A program made the position numbers and the translations under genes. The notes under the pieces were generated by a model. That model ran no database searches and was not told where the DNA came from. It worked only from the letters and a program-made list of their open reading frames with translations. Shown here one piece after another: positions 8,239 through 16,814 of a DNA stretch of 64,000 nt. How positions within the stretch are numbered: the first letter of the stretch is position 1; each line of letters starts with the position of its first letter. Origin of the DNA: Paenibacillus campinasensis (GTDB lineage Bacteria; Bacillota; Bacilli; Paenibacillales; Paenibacillaceae); the NCBI RefSeq assembly GCF_002272015.1, contig NZ_NPBY01000003.1, positions 62,001 to 126,000 of the forward strand. Direction: 5' to 3'.

Positions 8239-9198
8239 ATGAACACAATCAAGCAGCGAAAGCTGGAGCTGGACAATTGCAGACCGGAACCGACCATGGA
8301 TACAGAGACGTTAACCCGCTTCTGGGATGAAGCGCTAACCGGATATTCCGGCAAAATGCTAGATATCGTGTTAACCCCTGAAGTGACCCCTTATTCCGCC
8401 ATGGACGTATCCAAAGTCAGCTATCGGGGATATGATGACACTCCGATTCATGCATGGTATATCAGGCCGAAATCACGCGCGGAGGAAGAACGCCGCATTC
8501 CATGTATCGTGACATTTCCGGGCTATACCGGGGACAAGGGATATCCCGAGCGATATGCGCACTGGGTGCTTCTTGGTTATGCGGTGCTTGCGGTCGATGT
8601 AAGGGGACAGGGCGGGGAAACCGGCAATCTGCTGCCGATGGACAGCGGCGTTGTCAAAGGATGGATAACGCAGGGCATTACGGATATTCACCGTTCTTAC
8701 TATATGGCGATTTCTATAGATGCTGTGCGGGCAATCGACACAGCAGCGGTCCTGCCCGGGGTTGATCCGGATCGAATTGCTGTAGCGGGCGGCAGTCAAG
8801 GCGGTGGCCTGTCATTGATGTGCGGAGCCCTCAGCGGGAAGGTTGCTGCGATCGTAGCCGATATTCCGAACATGTGCCGCATGGATTATGGCGTGCTGCA
8901 CTCAGCAAGTTCATTGAGCGAGGTGGCGGGTTACATTAAAAGATTTCCGGATCAACTCGATGCCGTGCTTGAGCATTTGGCCCATTTTGACATGCTGAAC
9001 CTGGGGCCCCGGATCAAGGCGCCTGTGCTCGTGTCGGCTGGGTGGAAGGACACCGTCTGCATGCCTGAGACGATATATGCCGCATACAATCGAATACAGG
9101 CCCCGAAGGAAATGAAAGATTATCCATTTTCGGGGCATGAGGTGAACGAGTATCAGAAGCGGCAGGCCGTTCAATTTTTACAAAGCGTGCTGGGATAA
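8239..9198 (+). CDS. Acetylxylan esterase / cephalosporin-C deacetylase family (CE7)
   Basis: This 319-residue alpha/beta hydrolase removes acetyl groups from xylo-oligosaccharides and related acetylated compounds. The CE7 hallmarks are present: RGQG at residues 122-125, nucleophile elbow GGSQGG with Ser186, Asp271 in WKDTVC, and His300 in GHE. The length matches the family (about 320). There is no signal peptide, so it should act inside the cell on imported acetylated sugars. AAAGGAG is 12 bases before the ATG. The gene appears monocistronic; the following nitrogen operon has its own promoter. Confidence 0.92.
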   Translation: MNTIKQRKLELDNCRPEPTMDTETLTRFWDEALTGYSGKMLDIVLTPEVTPYSAMDVSKVSYRGYDDTPIHAWYIRPKSRAEEERRIPCIVTFPGYTGDKGYPERYAHWVLLGYAVLAVDVRGQGGETGNLLPMDSGVVKGWITQGITDIHRSYYMAISIDAVRAIDTAAVLPGVDPDRIAVAGGSQGGGLSLMCGALSGKVAAIVADIPNMCRMDYGVLHSASSLSEVAGYIKRFPDQLDAVLEHLAHFDMLNLGPRIKAPVLVSAGWKDTVCMPETIYAAYNRIQAPKEMKDYPFSGHEVNEYQKRQAVQFLQSVLG

Positions 9199-9249
9199 GT
9201 GGATAGGGTGTGGGTGTGTCGGTTACAACAGTCCCTGATGTCATTATTA

Positions 9250-9266
9250 TGTTATAATATATGACA
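9250..9266. promoter_or_regulatory. GlnR/TnrA box I
   Basis: TGTTATAATATATGACA matches the GlnR/TnrA consensus TGTNA-N7-TNACA at every fixed position. It lies 38 bases upstream of the -35 element of the promoter at 9305, centred near -81 from the likely start of transcription, where activation is plausible. Confidence 0.72.
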
Positions 9267-9304
9267 CAATAAGAATAATTGTTAACTTTTTTGACGTTAT
9301 AGTA

Positions 9305-9332
9305 TTGACATCACGCTGATACTGTCTATAAT
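9305..9332 (+). promoter_or_regulatory. Sigma-A promoter of the nitrogen operon
   Basis: TTGACA at 9305-9310 and TATAAT at 9327-9332 are both perfect consensus hexamers, with a 16-bp spacer. Transcription should begin near 9339, giving a leader of about 80 nt before the first gene. Confidence 0.8.
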
Positions 9333-9385
9333 TAAACCCAAGGATGATGTTTCTTGATGAACACCCGAATACCTACCCCGGTCAA

Positions 9386-9402
9386 TGTAATAATATATTA
9401 CA
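9386..9402. promoter_or_regulatory. GlnR/TnrA box II
   Basis: TGTAATAATATATTACA is a second perfect TGTNA-N7-TNACA site, centred about +55 from the predicted transcription start and just before the ribosome site of the first gene. A roadblock or repressor role is expected at this position. Confidence 0.72.
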
Positions 9403-9420
9403 CATAAGGGATGTTGAATA

Positions 9421-9792
9421 ATGACAACGGCAGGCGAACTCAAACAGGACATTTTGAGGGTTTACAACGCGATAAATAAGAAAATATTTAACGTGGGTGT
9501 AAAGCAGCAAAAGGTCGACTTCGTCGGCAACAAAATCATTATTGTGTCAAGGAACAGTCGAGTCCCCGTCCTTAAACTGCTGGATGAGAATTACCCCCTC
9601 TCTACCCGGCAGTTGGACCACCTTTTATTTCAATTGTTGAAACAGGAGATCAAACAATCTTTTGAAACGCAGTTTAAATTGAATATCATTACGATTCTTA
9701 AAGATTACGATGCAGAGACCGAATACTCCGGTACCATCGTGTTCTTGGAGAAAGACGTGGAAGCTTATCTGAACGACAAGCCCGAACTCTGA
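9421..9792 (+). CDS. MpsC/DUF2294-like small protein
   Basis: This 123-residue soluble protein resembles the DUF2294 family, now called MpsC: a short alpha/beta protein with an N-terminal helix (LKQDILRVYNAINKKIF), a VKQQKVDFVGNKIIIVSR strand-turn-strand, and a C-terminal LEKDVEAYL. The role of these proteins is poorly known; some are linked to Na+-dependent membrane potential systems, others lie beside transporters. It is the first gene after a perfect sigma-A promoter and between GlnR boxes, and an ABC importer follows 127 bp later. A regulatory or accessory role in nitrogen-limited uptake is inference. Confidence 0.6.
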   Translation: MTTAGELKQDILRVYNAINKKIFNVGVKQQKVDFVGNKIIIVSRNSRVPVLKLLDENYPLSTRQLDHLLFQLLKQEIKQSFETQFKLNIITILKDYDAETEYSGTIVFLEKDVEAYLNDKPEL

Positions 9793-9919
9793 GAGGAGAG
9801 CTGGCCAATCGTCAGTTTGGTACCCATATGCACTTCGTTGCATTTTGGGACTGGACTGGCGATTTTTTTATACCCATATTGTCAACAAACTCACTATACG
9901 ATCAAAAGGAGGACGCATA

Positions 9920-10699
9920 ATGAGTCACAAAATCGAGATTTCCGGTGTCAGCAAATGGTTTCGCAGAGACGGTCAAGAGATTCCTGCCATGAGGGAGACA
10001 AGCCTCTCGATTGAAGCAGGGAGATTCGTCAGCATCATCGGGCCCAGCGGATGCGGCAAATCGACGCTGTTCAATATTATCGCCGGGCTCATGCCGCCCT
10101 CCACAGGCAAGGTGCTTGCCGACGGGGAGAACATTGTGGGCAAGACCGGCTATGTCGGCTATATGCTGCAGAAGGATATGCTTCTGCCTTGGCGCACTAT
10201 TCTGGACAATATCATTTTAGGCATGGAGATTCGGGGAGTTCCATACAAGGAAGCGACCGAGCGGGCGCTGCCGTTGATGGAGAAGTACGGGCTGAAAGGC
10301 TTCGACAAGCATTATCCACGGGAGCTTTCCGGGGGAATGAGACAGCGGGCTGCGCTGCTTCGGACATTGCTGTATGACCGGGATATTATTTTGCTGGACG
10401 AGCCTTTTGGGGCGCTGGATGCGCAGACGAGGCTGACGATGCAAAACTGGCTGCTGCAAATCTGGGCCGATTTCGGCAAAACGGTGCTGTTTGTCACCCA
10501 CGACATTGATGAAGCAATTTATTTATCTGACGACATCTATGTGTTCTCTTCCAGGCCGGGGAGAATCAAGACCAAGATTACCGTTACAATGGAACGCCCG
10601 CGAAAAACCGAGGATATGACCTCCCCGGCATTCATGGATTTAAAGCATCATTTGCTGGATTTGCTGTCTGCCGGACATGACGAGGAGCAAATTTCATAA
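9920..10699 (+). CDS. NitT/TauT-type ABC transporter ATP-binding protein
   Basis: This 259-residue ATPase powers an importer of the nitrate/sulfonate/pyrimidine-precursor class. Walker A GPSGCGKST is at residues 41-49, the Q-loop in YMLQKDMLLPW, the signature LSGGMRQRAALLRTL near 140, Walker B IILLDEPFGALD near 160 and the switch histidine in FVTHDIDEA. The phrase LLPWRTILDNI and the DEPFGALD form are typical of SsuB/NrtD-like proteins. The ATG at 9920 follows AAAGGAGG; a longer frame from 9845 has no ribosome site. It is followed after 18 bp by its permease and then by the binding protein. Confidence 0.92.
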   Translation: MSHKIEISGVSKWFRRDGQEIPAMRETSLSIEAGRFVSIIGPSGCGKSTLFNIIAGLMPPSTGKVLADGENIVGKTGYVGYMLQKDMLLPWRTILDNIILGMEIRGVPYKEATERALPLMEKYGLKGFDKHYPRELSGGMRQRAALLRTLLYDRDIILLDEPFGALDAQTRLTMQNWLLQIWADFGKTVLFVTHDIDEAIYLSDDIYVFSSRPGRIKTKITVTMERPRKTEDMTSPAFMDLKHHLLDLLSAGHDEEQIS

Positions 10700-10717
10700 A
10701 AGGGAGAGAGATTGCCG

Positions 10718-11599
10718 ATGGAAACTGCACGTAAGGAAGCTTTTATCGTTCATGCTGTTGCACCGGCGGAAACGGTGCCGGAAACGTCTGTGAGGCCGGA
10801 GGTGGTGCCCTATATTCTGGATGAAGAGGCGATCGCGCGCGCAAGAAGCAGACGAATTGTGTGGGGACGCTTTGCCGTTGCCGTCCTTATCTTTCTGGTC
10901 TGGGAAGTGTTTACGCGGATCGGTTGGCTGGATTCCTATTATTGGAGCAGTCCGAGCGCCATTCTAACGACCACCTGGACTCAGATCACGGAGGGGTCGC
11001 TGCTGGGGGATATTGCTTATACGTCAGGCTCGACCTTGCTTGGATTTGTGTTTGGCACCTTTCTAGGCGCGCTGCTCGGGTTGTCATTCTGGTGGTCCAG
11101 GTCTTATGCGGGCATCAGTGAGCCGTACCTGATCATTCTGAACGCCATGCCGAAGCTGGCGCTTGCGCCTGTGCTGGTCATCCTGCTGGGGATCGGATTT
11201 TTCTCCAAAGTTGCGCTGGCCTTCTCCATGACGGTGGTCGTATCCGCGCTGTCTGCCTACAGCGGTGTGAAAAGCGTTGACCCGGACATGGAGAAGCTGA
11301 TGTACTCTCTGGGCGCGAAGCGGCATCAGGTGTTCGCGAAGGTGGTCGTTCCATGGTCGATGCCCTGGATCATTAGCAGCTTGCGCATTAACATAGCGCT
11401 TGCCCTCGCTGGCGCCATTGTCGGAGAGTTCATCGCCTCCAGTCAGGGTGTCGGACGAATGATTATGTATGCAGGAACGATTCTGGACATCAATCTGGTG
11501 TGGGTGGGCGTCGTGGTGCTGTCGCTGTTGTCCATGCTGATGTACTGGGGTGTGGTCGTTCTGGAGAAATGGCTGTCCAAAGGGCTGGCCAAGCAGTAG
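10718..11599 (+). CDS. NitT/TauT-type ABC transporter permease
   Basis: This 293-residue membrane protein has a soluble N-terminus of about 50 residues, then six hydrophobic helices. The BPD_transp_1 domain carries the EAA-type coupling loop near residues 185-205 (MEKLMYSLGAKRHQVFAKVV followed by PWSMPWI). The phrase LNAMPKLALAPVLVILLGIG is characteristic of SsuC/TauC-like permeases. The ATG at 10718 is used; a TTG at 10712, closer to GGGAG, is a possible alternative. It lies between its ATPase and the lipoprotein receptor in one operon. Confidence 0.92.
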   Translation: METARKEAFIVHAVAPAETVPETSVRPEVVPYILDEEAIARARSRRIVWGRFAVAVLIFLVWEVFTRIGWLDSYYWSSPSAILTTTWTQITEGSLLGDIAYTSGSTLLGFVFGTFLGALLGLSFWWSRSYAGISEPYLIILNAMPKLALAPVLVILLGIGFFSKVALAFSMTVVVSALSAYSGVKSVDPDMEKLMYSLGAKRHQVFAKVVVPWSMPWIISSLRINIALALAGAIVGEFIASSQGVGRMIMYAGTILDINLVWVGVVVLSLLSMLMYWGVVVLEKWLSKGLAKQ

Positions 11600-11673
11600 A
11601 CAACCTATGCTCAGACTTGCCTTCACAAGCATGGCGACGGATTAATCCATTTAATTAATCAAGGGGGATTCCT

Positions 11674-12720
11674 ATGTACAAAAAGATGACGAAGCTGCTG
11701 CCGCTGTTACTTGCCATGATCATGATTGTAAGCATCCTTTCCGCCTGTTCGGGCGGGAATGCGGGCGGCAGCGCGAACGCCGCTTCGGACGGGGGCAAGC
11801 TGAGGAAGCTTGTGATCGCTGAACCGCTTCACTCCACGGGTTATTTGCCGCTCTATGTGGCGCAGAGAGAAGGATATTTTGAGAAGAGAGGACTGGAGGT
11901 TGAGGTTATTCAGGCTGCAGGCGGGGCCCACGTAGCGGCGGTTGTCAGCGGAGACGCCTGGGCGGTGATCGGCGGCACGGAGTCCAACGCGCTGGCGAAC
12001 AACAACAATTCGGACCCGATCATTTCGGTTGTGAATGTGGTGAATCGGGCCAACGTCTATCTTATGGCTAAAAAAGGGACAGGCCCGGCCGGAAGCTCGC
12101 CGGAAGAGCTGAAAGCTTTTCTCCAGGGCAAAAAGATTAACGCCGGACGTCACGGTGGAACTCCGAATTTGCTCACCCGGTATTTGCTTATCCAGCTCGG
12201 GCTTGATCCGGAGAAGGATGTACAGCTGCTTGAGCCGGCTGATGCTTCGACCGTTGTCACGATGGTTCAACAAGGGGCAGCCGATATCGCCAACGGGGCT
12301 GAACCGCAGATCAGTGACGGCATTGCGAAAGAGGTATGGGACGAGCCGTTCTATAAATTTCATGATCTCGGCGACTTCTCGTATTCCGTGCTTAGCGTGA
12401 AGAAATCCACGATTGAGAAGGAGCCGGAGACGGTGCAAAACTTTACCGACGCGATTATCGAAGCGCTGCAAGCGGTACAGACGGACAAGGAGCTGGCCAA
12501 GCGCAATTTGAAGGCCGAATTTCCTACGTTGTCTGACGAGGCCATTCAGGCATCCCTGGATCGTGCATATGAGGATCATCTGTGGAGTCTGGACGGAATG
12601 ATCTCGGAGACGGCTTTGGACACCGACATGGATGTTATGATTCAGACCGGCATTTTCAAGGGCGACTATACGTATGACGGGCTGGTAGATATGCAATTTG
12701 TGGAACGATCCGGCCAATAA
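11674..12720 (+). CDS. NitT/TauT-type substrate-binding lipoprotein
   Basis: This 348-residue extracytoplasmic receptor has a lipoprotein signal peptide with lipobox LSAC and acylated Cys25, so it is tethered outside the membrane. The mature part is an NMT1/SsuA-like periplasmic fold: KLVIAEPLHSTGYLPLYVAQ at its start, then YFEKRGLEVEVIQAAGGAHV and KGKKI-type loop QGKKINAGRHGG. Relatives bind nitrate, sulfonates, hydroxymethylpyrimidine or other small polar compounds; binding residues cannot be assigned by eye. The neighbouring amidase and GlnR boxes suggest a nitrogen-containing substrate. ATG follows AAGGGGGA. Confidence 0.88.
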   Translation: MYKKMTKLLPLLLAMIMIVSILSACSGGNAGGSANAASDGGKLRKLVIAEPLHSTGYLPLYVAQREGYFEKRGLEVEVIQAAGGAHVAAVVSGDAWAVIGGTESNALANNNNSDPIISVVNVVNRANVYLMAKKGTGPAGSSPEELKAFLQGKKINAGRHGGTPNLLTRYLLIQLGLDPEKDVQLLEPADASTVVTMVQQGAADIANGAEPQISDGIAKEVWDEPFYKFHDLGDFSYSVLSVKKSTIEKEPETVQNFTDAIIEALQAVQTDKELAKRNLKAEFPTLSDEAIQASLDRAYEDHLWSLDGMISETALDTDMDVMIQTGIFKGDYTYDGLVDMQFVERSGQ

Positions 12721-12786
12721 CGATTGCCATCCTATCCTGCGCTCTGATGGGGCGAAAACCTTTCGAAATGGAGATGACTTTATCCG

Positions 12787-13434
12787 ATGAAATCATTAAA
12801 CGAACTGCTGTTAAACAGTAAAACGGCCGTCGTTGTCGTGGATGTGCAAAATGATTACTGCCACCCGGAAGGGGCTTTGCCCCGCGCCGGATGTGACATC
12901 AGCGGCATACCGGGGATGATCGGGCAGCTGCAGAAGCTGCTGATATCTGCGAAGGAGCACCAAGTTCCGGTCATTTATATTCAGACGCTTCATGAACCGG
13001 CAACGGACTCTGAAGCGTGGACAACCCGTTCCTCCGGGCGTTCTGCGAGCGTATGCCGGGTGGGCAGCTGGGGGGCCGAGTTTTATGAGGTGACACCAAC
13101 GCAGGATGACATTATCGTCAACAAGCATCGGTACAGCGCATTTGTAAACACACGTCTCGACTCGGTGTTAAAAACGCTCAAGATTGAAACATTAATTATG
13201 ACGGGCGTCAGCACGAATGTATGTGTAGAATCGACCGCCAGGGACGGTTTTATGCTTGATTATCATATTGTGTTGGCCGAGGATGCCTGTGCCTCATACT
13301 CCCGAACAGCACACGAGATGACAATGGAGAATATCGCAGGCTATTTTGGCAGCGTGTGCGGAGTACAGCGAATCGTGGATGTCTGGGCTGACAAAGCCCC
13401 GGAGTATCGCGAGTCAATGTCACTCTCCCGCTGA
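12787..13434 (+). CDS. Isochorismatase-family cysteine amidohydrolase
   Basis: This 215-residue cytosolic hydrolase has the complete Asp-Lys-Cys triad of the superfamily: Asp19 in VVVDVQNDYC, Lys113 in IVNKHRYSAF and Cys146 in VSTNVCVESTARDG. The TNVCVESTARD stretch resembles biuret, ureidoacrylate (RutB) and carbamoyl-sarcosine amidohydrolases rather than true isochorismatases. It ends the operon with the NitT/TauT importer, so the likely pathway is uptake of a small amide or ureido compound followed by hydrolytic release of ammonia. The substrate is not determinable from sequence. A terminator follows at 13468. Confidence 0.85.
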   Translation: MKSLNELLLNSKTAVVVVDVQNDYCHPEGALPRAGCDISGIPGMIGQLQKLLISAKEHQVPVIYIQTLHEPATDSEAWTTRSSGRSASVCRVGSWGAEFYEVTPTQDDIIVNKHRYSAFVNTRLDSVLKTLKIETLIMTGVSTNVCVESTARDGFMLDYHIVLAEDACASYSRTAHEMTMENIAGYFGSVCGVQRIVDVWADKAPEYRESMSLSR

Positions 13435-13467
13435 CAGAAGGCGTTGGAATAGAAGCGACGGATGGAT

Positions 13468-13499
13468 AAGCTCTCTTTAAATTTTAAGGGAGCTTTTTG
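13468..13499 (+). terminator. Terminator of the nitrogen operon
   Basis: AAGCTCTCTTTAAA pairs with TTTTAAGGGAGCTT (mostly complementary with a mismatch and wobble) and is followed by a T-run. It separates the amidase gene from the MFS gene. Confidence 0.7.
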
Positions 13500-13552
13500 T
13501 TTGAACCAACACATGAATGATCCATATTGAATAACAAAGCTGGTGAATCAAG

Positions 13553-14953
13553 ATGAATAGCAGGACACAGCGGCTTGCGCAATATACGATATGCATGGGG
13601 GCGTTTCTATCAAATTTGTCGGCAGGGATGTTTAATATTGCGCTTGTTGATATCGCAGGCTCCTTTGCAACGACCATTTCATCCGCTCAATGGATTGTGA
13701 CCGCGTATCTGCTGGTCATTTCCATCCTTCTGCCCGTAATGGGCAAGCTCGGAGATAAGATGGGCAGGCGCGTGATTCATAACGCAGGAGCGTTTCTGTT
13801 TATGGCCGGATCGGTCTTCTGTGCGCTATCCCCTTCACTGAATGGCCTGATTGCTGCAAGAGGGCTGCAGGGAGCGGGGGCCGCGATGTACCAGGCTACC
13901 AATATGGCGCTGATCGTTTCTGCTTTTCCAACCGCGCAGCGGGGTAAAGCGCTCGGGTTAATCGGCACCTTTGTCGCAGCGGGTTCTATGATCGGACCGA
14001 GCCTCGGAGGGGTTCTCATTCAGTGGTTCTCCTGGCGCAGCAATTTCTGGATGCTTGCTGTGCTTGCGCTTGGGATGTGGATATGCGCACAGCGCTTCAT
14101 CCCGAAAGATGAGCCGGATGGGGAGAGCCGTCTGGACGTGCCGGGGGCCATATGGTTTGCCGTCTCCCTGACAGGACTCGTTACGGCGGTCAATATGGGC
14201 GCGCGCTGGGGTTGGGGGTCCTGGCAGGTTTCCCTGCTGATCCTCCTGTTTCTTGCCGGGGCTTGCGGTTTCGTCGGCTGGTGCCTATCTGCTCGCTGGC
14301 GCAAGGAAGGGCGCAGGGAGCGTCCCTTTATCAAGCTGGAGCTGTTCCGGGATGCCGGAATCAGCCTCGGCATATTGACAACCATTATCACTTATATGGC
14401 TGCTTTTGCGGCCCAGCTGGCGCTGCCGATATTTCTGCTTGGGGACCTCGGTATCGCCCCGGCTATCGCTGGCCTGATTATGGCGGGATATCCGTTATCT
14501 CTCATTATTGTCTCGCCTCTATCGGGCAGTTTGTCAGACAGGCTCGGCACCTTCCCGCTGCTTAGTGCAGGACTGTTCATGATGACAATCGTTTTGATGG
14601 CGCTCAGTTTTGTGTCAGCTTCCTATCCTTTAATTGTTCTTATCTTGCTGATTGTCTTGCTAGGGGGATCGATGGGAACGATAACCCCGCCGAACAATTC
14701 CCTTGTGATGAACCGGGCTGCCCAATCGGATCTCGGGCTAATCAGCAGTCTTCTGGCCCTTTCCCGCAATCTGGGCATGATGTTCGGAACAGCCGCCGGA
14801 GGCGTGCTGCTGTCTCAGTATGGGGGCGCTGACGGCGCTGTCGGGATGCGGATGATGTTTGCGCTGACGACCGGGCTCGTAGCTGCGGTTCTTGTTGCGA
14901 TTGTGCTGTCCTTTCGGCTGGCCAGACATAAGGAGCTTTCTTCTTCATCCTAG
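13553..14953 (+). CDS. MFS drug exporter, DHA2 (14-helix EmrB/QacA) family
   Basis: This 466-residue protein has about fourteen hydrophobic segments. The MFS motif A is seen as GKLGDKMGRRV between helices 2 and 3, and the antiporter motif C region as LIGTFVAAGSMIGPSLGGVL in helix 5. AQWIVTAYLLVISILLPVMG in the first helices is typical of the DHA2 group, which exports drugs, dyes or lipophilic cations in exchange for protons. The ribosome site before the ATG is weak (GGTGAATCAAG). It is flanked by terminators and has no linked regulator; substrate unknown. Confidence 0.88.
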   Translation: MNSRTQRLAQYTICMGAFLSNLSAGMFNIALVDIAGSFATTISSAQWIVTAYLLVISILLPVMGKLGDKMGRRVIHNAGAFLFMAGSVFCALSPSLNGLIAARGLQGAGAAMYQATNMALIVSAFPTAQRGKALGLIGTFVAAGSMIGPSLGGVLIQWFSWRSNFWMLAVLALGMWICAQRFIPKDEPDGESRLDVPGAIWFAVSLTGLVTAVNMGARWGWGSWQVSLLILLFLAGACGFVGWCLSARWRKEGRRERPFIKLELFRDAGISLGILTTIITYMAAFAAQLALPIFLLGDLGIAPAIAGLIMAGYPLSLIIVSPLSGSLSDRLGTFPLLSAGLFMMTIVLMALSFVSASYPLIVLILLIVLLGGSMGTITPPNNSLVMNRAAQSDLGLISSLLALSRNLGMMFGTAAGGVLLSQYGGADGAVGMRMMFALTTGLVAAVLVAIVLSFRLARHKELSSSS

Positions 14954-14972
14954 GCAGTGGACAATATACAAA

Positions 14973-15004
14973 GAAGACCATCCGGCAAAAGCCGGATGAT
15001 CTTC
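14973..15004 (-). terminator. Terminator between convergent MFS and M42 genes
   Basis: GAAGACCATCCGGC-AAAA-GCCGGATGATCTTC is a 14-bp stem with one mismatch. The T-rich side (TTCTTTGTAT) is on the minus strand, so it mainly ends the peptidase transcript; it may also act on the converging MFS transcript. Confidence 0.7.
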
Positions 15005-15034
15005 CAAGTGAACGATGTGGACGGCTAGCGAGGA

Positions 15035-16108
15035 TCAAGCCCGTTCCAAAATCGTATTCAGTGTGGTGCGGTCAAGCCCTTTGACAAGCTTGATCAGCAG
15101 CTCTCTGGCCGCCTCGTAATCATCGGTATGGATAATCGATGAGGACGTGTGAATGTATCTGGAGCAGATGCCGATGATGGTAGACGGCACGCCGATACCG
15201 CTCAGGTGTACCTGGCCGGCATCCGTTCCGCCCGGAGATACAAAGTACTGATATTTGATCTTGTGTGTCTCGGCAGTATCCTGCACGTATTCGACCATCC
15301 CGCGATGGGTCAGCATAGTCGGGTCGAAGATGCGAAGCAGCGCGCCTTGCCCGAGCTGGCCGAACTGGCTTCTGTCACCCGTCATGTCGTTTGCAGCACT
15401 GGCATCGAGTCCGAAGAAAATGTCCGGCTGAATCAGATTGGCAGCGGTGCGGGCACCGCGAAGCCCAAGCTCTTCTTGAACCGTAGCGCCAGCATAAACG
15501 ATGTTTGGCAGCTGTTCGCCATGAAGCGCTTTGACCAGCTCGATGGCCAAACCGACACCATAGCGGTTGTCCCATGCTTTGGCCATAATCTTCTTCGGAT
15601 TTGCCAGCGGCGTAAATTCGCAGATTGGAACAATCTGCTGGCCCGGACGAATGCCGAATGATTCGGCTTCCGCCTTGTTGTCAGCGCCGATATCGATATA
15701 CATCGACTTGATGTCAACCGGTTTGCTGCGCTGAGCTTCATCCAGCAAATGGGTCGGCGTCGATCCGACCACCCCGATGATCGGTCCATTGTCCGTTATA
15801 ATTTGCAGACGCTGGGCGAGAATGGCCTGGCTCCACCAACCGCCCAGTGGCTGAAAGCGGATCATGCCTGCCTCGGTAATGCCGGTAACCATAAATCCGA
15901 CTTCATCCATATGGCCTGCGACCATGACCCGCGGTCCTTCCTCCTTCCCTCTCAATACGGCGAACAGACTGCCGAGGCGGTCCTGTACGAACTCGTCGGT
16001 GTAGGGGGAGAGGGCGTTCTTCACCCAAGCCCGAAGCTCGCGCTCAAAGCCCGGCGCTGCCGGGAATTCGGTCAATGTACGGAATAGCTCGCGTGTCGAT
16101 TCATTCAT
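15035..16108 (-). CDS. M42 family (glutamyl) aminopeptidase / endoglucanase-M-like
   Basis: This 357-residue metallopeptidase trims peptides from the N-terminus in the cytoplasm. The di-metal site is visible: His66 in [10 protein letters not shown], the bridging Asp in [11 protein letters not shown], the catalytic Glu pair in [12 protein letters not shown], an Asp in [10 protein letters not shown] and the final His in [12 protein letters not shown]. Length matches M42 enzymes, which assemble as dodecameric tetrahedra. The ATG at 16108 follows AAGGAG at 11 bases; a longer frame extends to 16297 but has no site and no family support. It is a single gene converging on the MFS exporter. Confidence 0.9.
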   Translation of the reverse strand: MNESTRELFRTLTEFPAAPGFERELRAWVKNALSPYTDEFVQDRLGSLFAVLRGKEEGPRVMVAGHMDEVGFMVTGITEAGMIRFQPLGGWWSQAILAQRLQIITDNGPIIGVVGSTPTHLLDEAQRSKPVDIKSMYIDIGADNKAEAESFGIRPGQQIVPICEFTPLANPKKIMAKAWDNRYGVGLAIELVKALHGEQLPNIVYAGATVQEELGLRGARTAANLIQPDIFFGLDASAANDMTGDRSQFGQLGQGALLRIFDPTMLTHRGMVEYVQDTAETHKIKYQYFVSPGGTDAGQVHLSGIGVPSTIIGICSRYIHTSSSIIHTDDYEAARELLIKLVKGLDRTTLNTILERA

Positions 16109-16377
16109 TCTATGATTCGCTCCTTCGTATAAAGGTATGTATAATCTGCATAGTTCTAGTATGCCCCCGGCACGTACAAATGTCCACCTGACGACGATAT
16201 GCCATGGCGGCTTTGAGGGCATACATACGATTACCTTCGTCATGACACTCCGCGAGAAAGGAACGGCGCGAACCCTGTTCATGAACACTTTGAACAAGCA
16301 CCCGATCCCCTGAGCGGGAATACGATATATGGACCACTGCTTTACTTGGATCTCGGAGGGAAGGGACAGGACTGACT

Positions 16378-16491
16378 ATGGGCCAACATTCAGGGGATGT
16401 GTGGGAACGGCAAGCGGATGTGAGAGATCTTCTGCTCATCGTGGTGCTCTTTATATTATTGGTTATTTTGCTGCTGTATGTATTGATTTAA
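16378..16491 (+). CDS. 37-residue YjcZ-like membrane peptide
   Basis: The frame encodes 37 residues: a polar N-terminus (MGQHSGDVWERQADVRD) and a hydrophobic helix, LLLIVVLFILLVILLLYVLI, ending the protein. The stretch LIVVLFILLVI closely resembles the FALIVVLFILLII core of the small YjcZ-family sporulation proteins, although the Gly/Tyr-rich head of that family is missing. AGGACTGACT upstream is a poor ribosome site; GGAGGG lies further upstream. A clear terminator follows 25 bases later, and the spoVA operon is next. A one-helix spore or mother-cell membrane peptide is a reasonable inference. Confidence 0.55.
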   Translation: MGQHSGDVWERQADVRDLLLIVVLFILLVILLLYVLI

Positions 16492-16515
16492 CCTGGTAAA
16501 TAACGATGTCTGAAA

Positions 16516-16552
16516 AACAGTGTCCAGCCTTCGCTGGGCGCTGTTTTGTTGT
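16516..16552 (+). terminator. Terminator after the YjcZ-like peptide gene
   Basis: AACAGTGTCCAGC pairs with GCTGGGCGCTGTT (two wobble pairs) and is followed by TTGTTGT. It lies 25 bases after the small-gene stop and before the spoVA promoter. Confidence 0.72.
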
Positions 16553-16710
16553 ATGCGGCTACCGGCTATGGGGAGACGCGCTAACACCGGGCGATTTCAG
16601 GCCGTTTAAATGGACAAAATTATCGAACAGGCGGTAGGGAGCGCCTATTATAAACCGCCAGTTTGTGCCAAAACGGGAATGAATATTGGCAAGCAAGGAC
16701 CATTTTCCAA

Positions 16711-16740
16711 ACATAAAGGAAGATCATTCAAAGCATAATG
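16711..16740 (+). promoter_or_regulatory. Putative sigma-G promoter of spoVA
   Basis: ACATA at 16711-16715 and CATAATG at 16734-16740, separated by 18 bp, fit the forespore sigma-G pattern (-35 GCATA-like, -10 CATNNTA-like). It lies about 75 bp upstream of spoVAC, a gene known to be sigma-G dependent in Bacillus. Confidence 0.5.
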
Positions 16741-16814
16741 ATGACTAGGATATCCTAGCTATTTCGCCGGATCCTTTCGTGCGAATCAAATCACATTCCG
16801 GAGGTGCGTTCATA

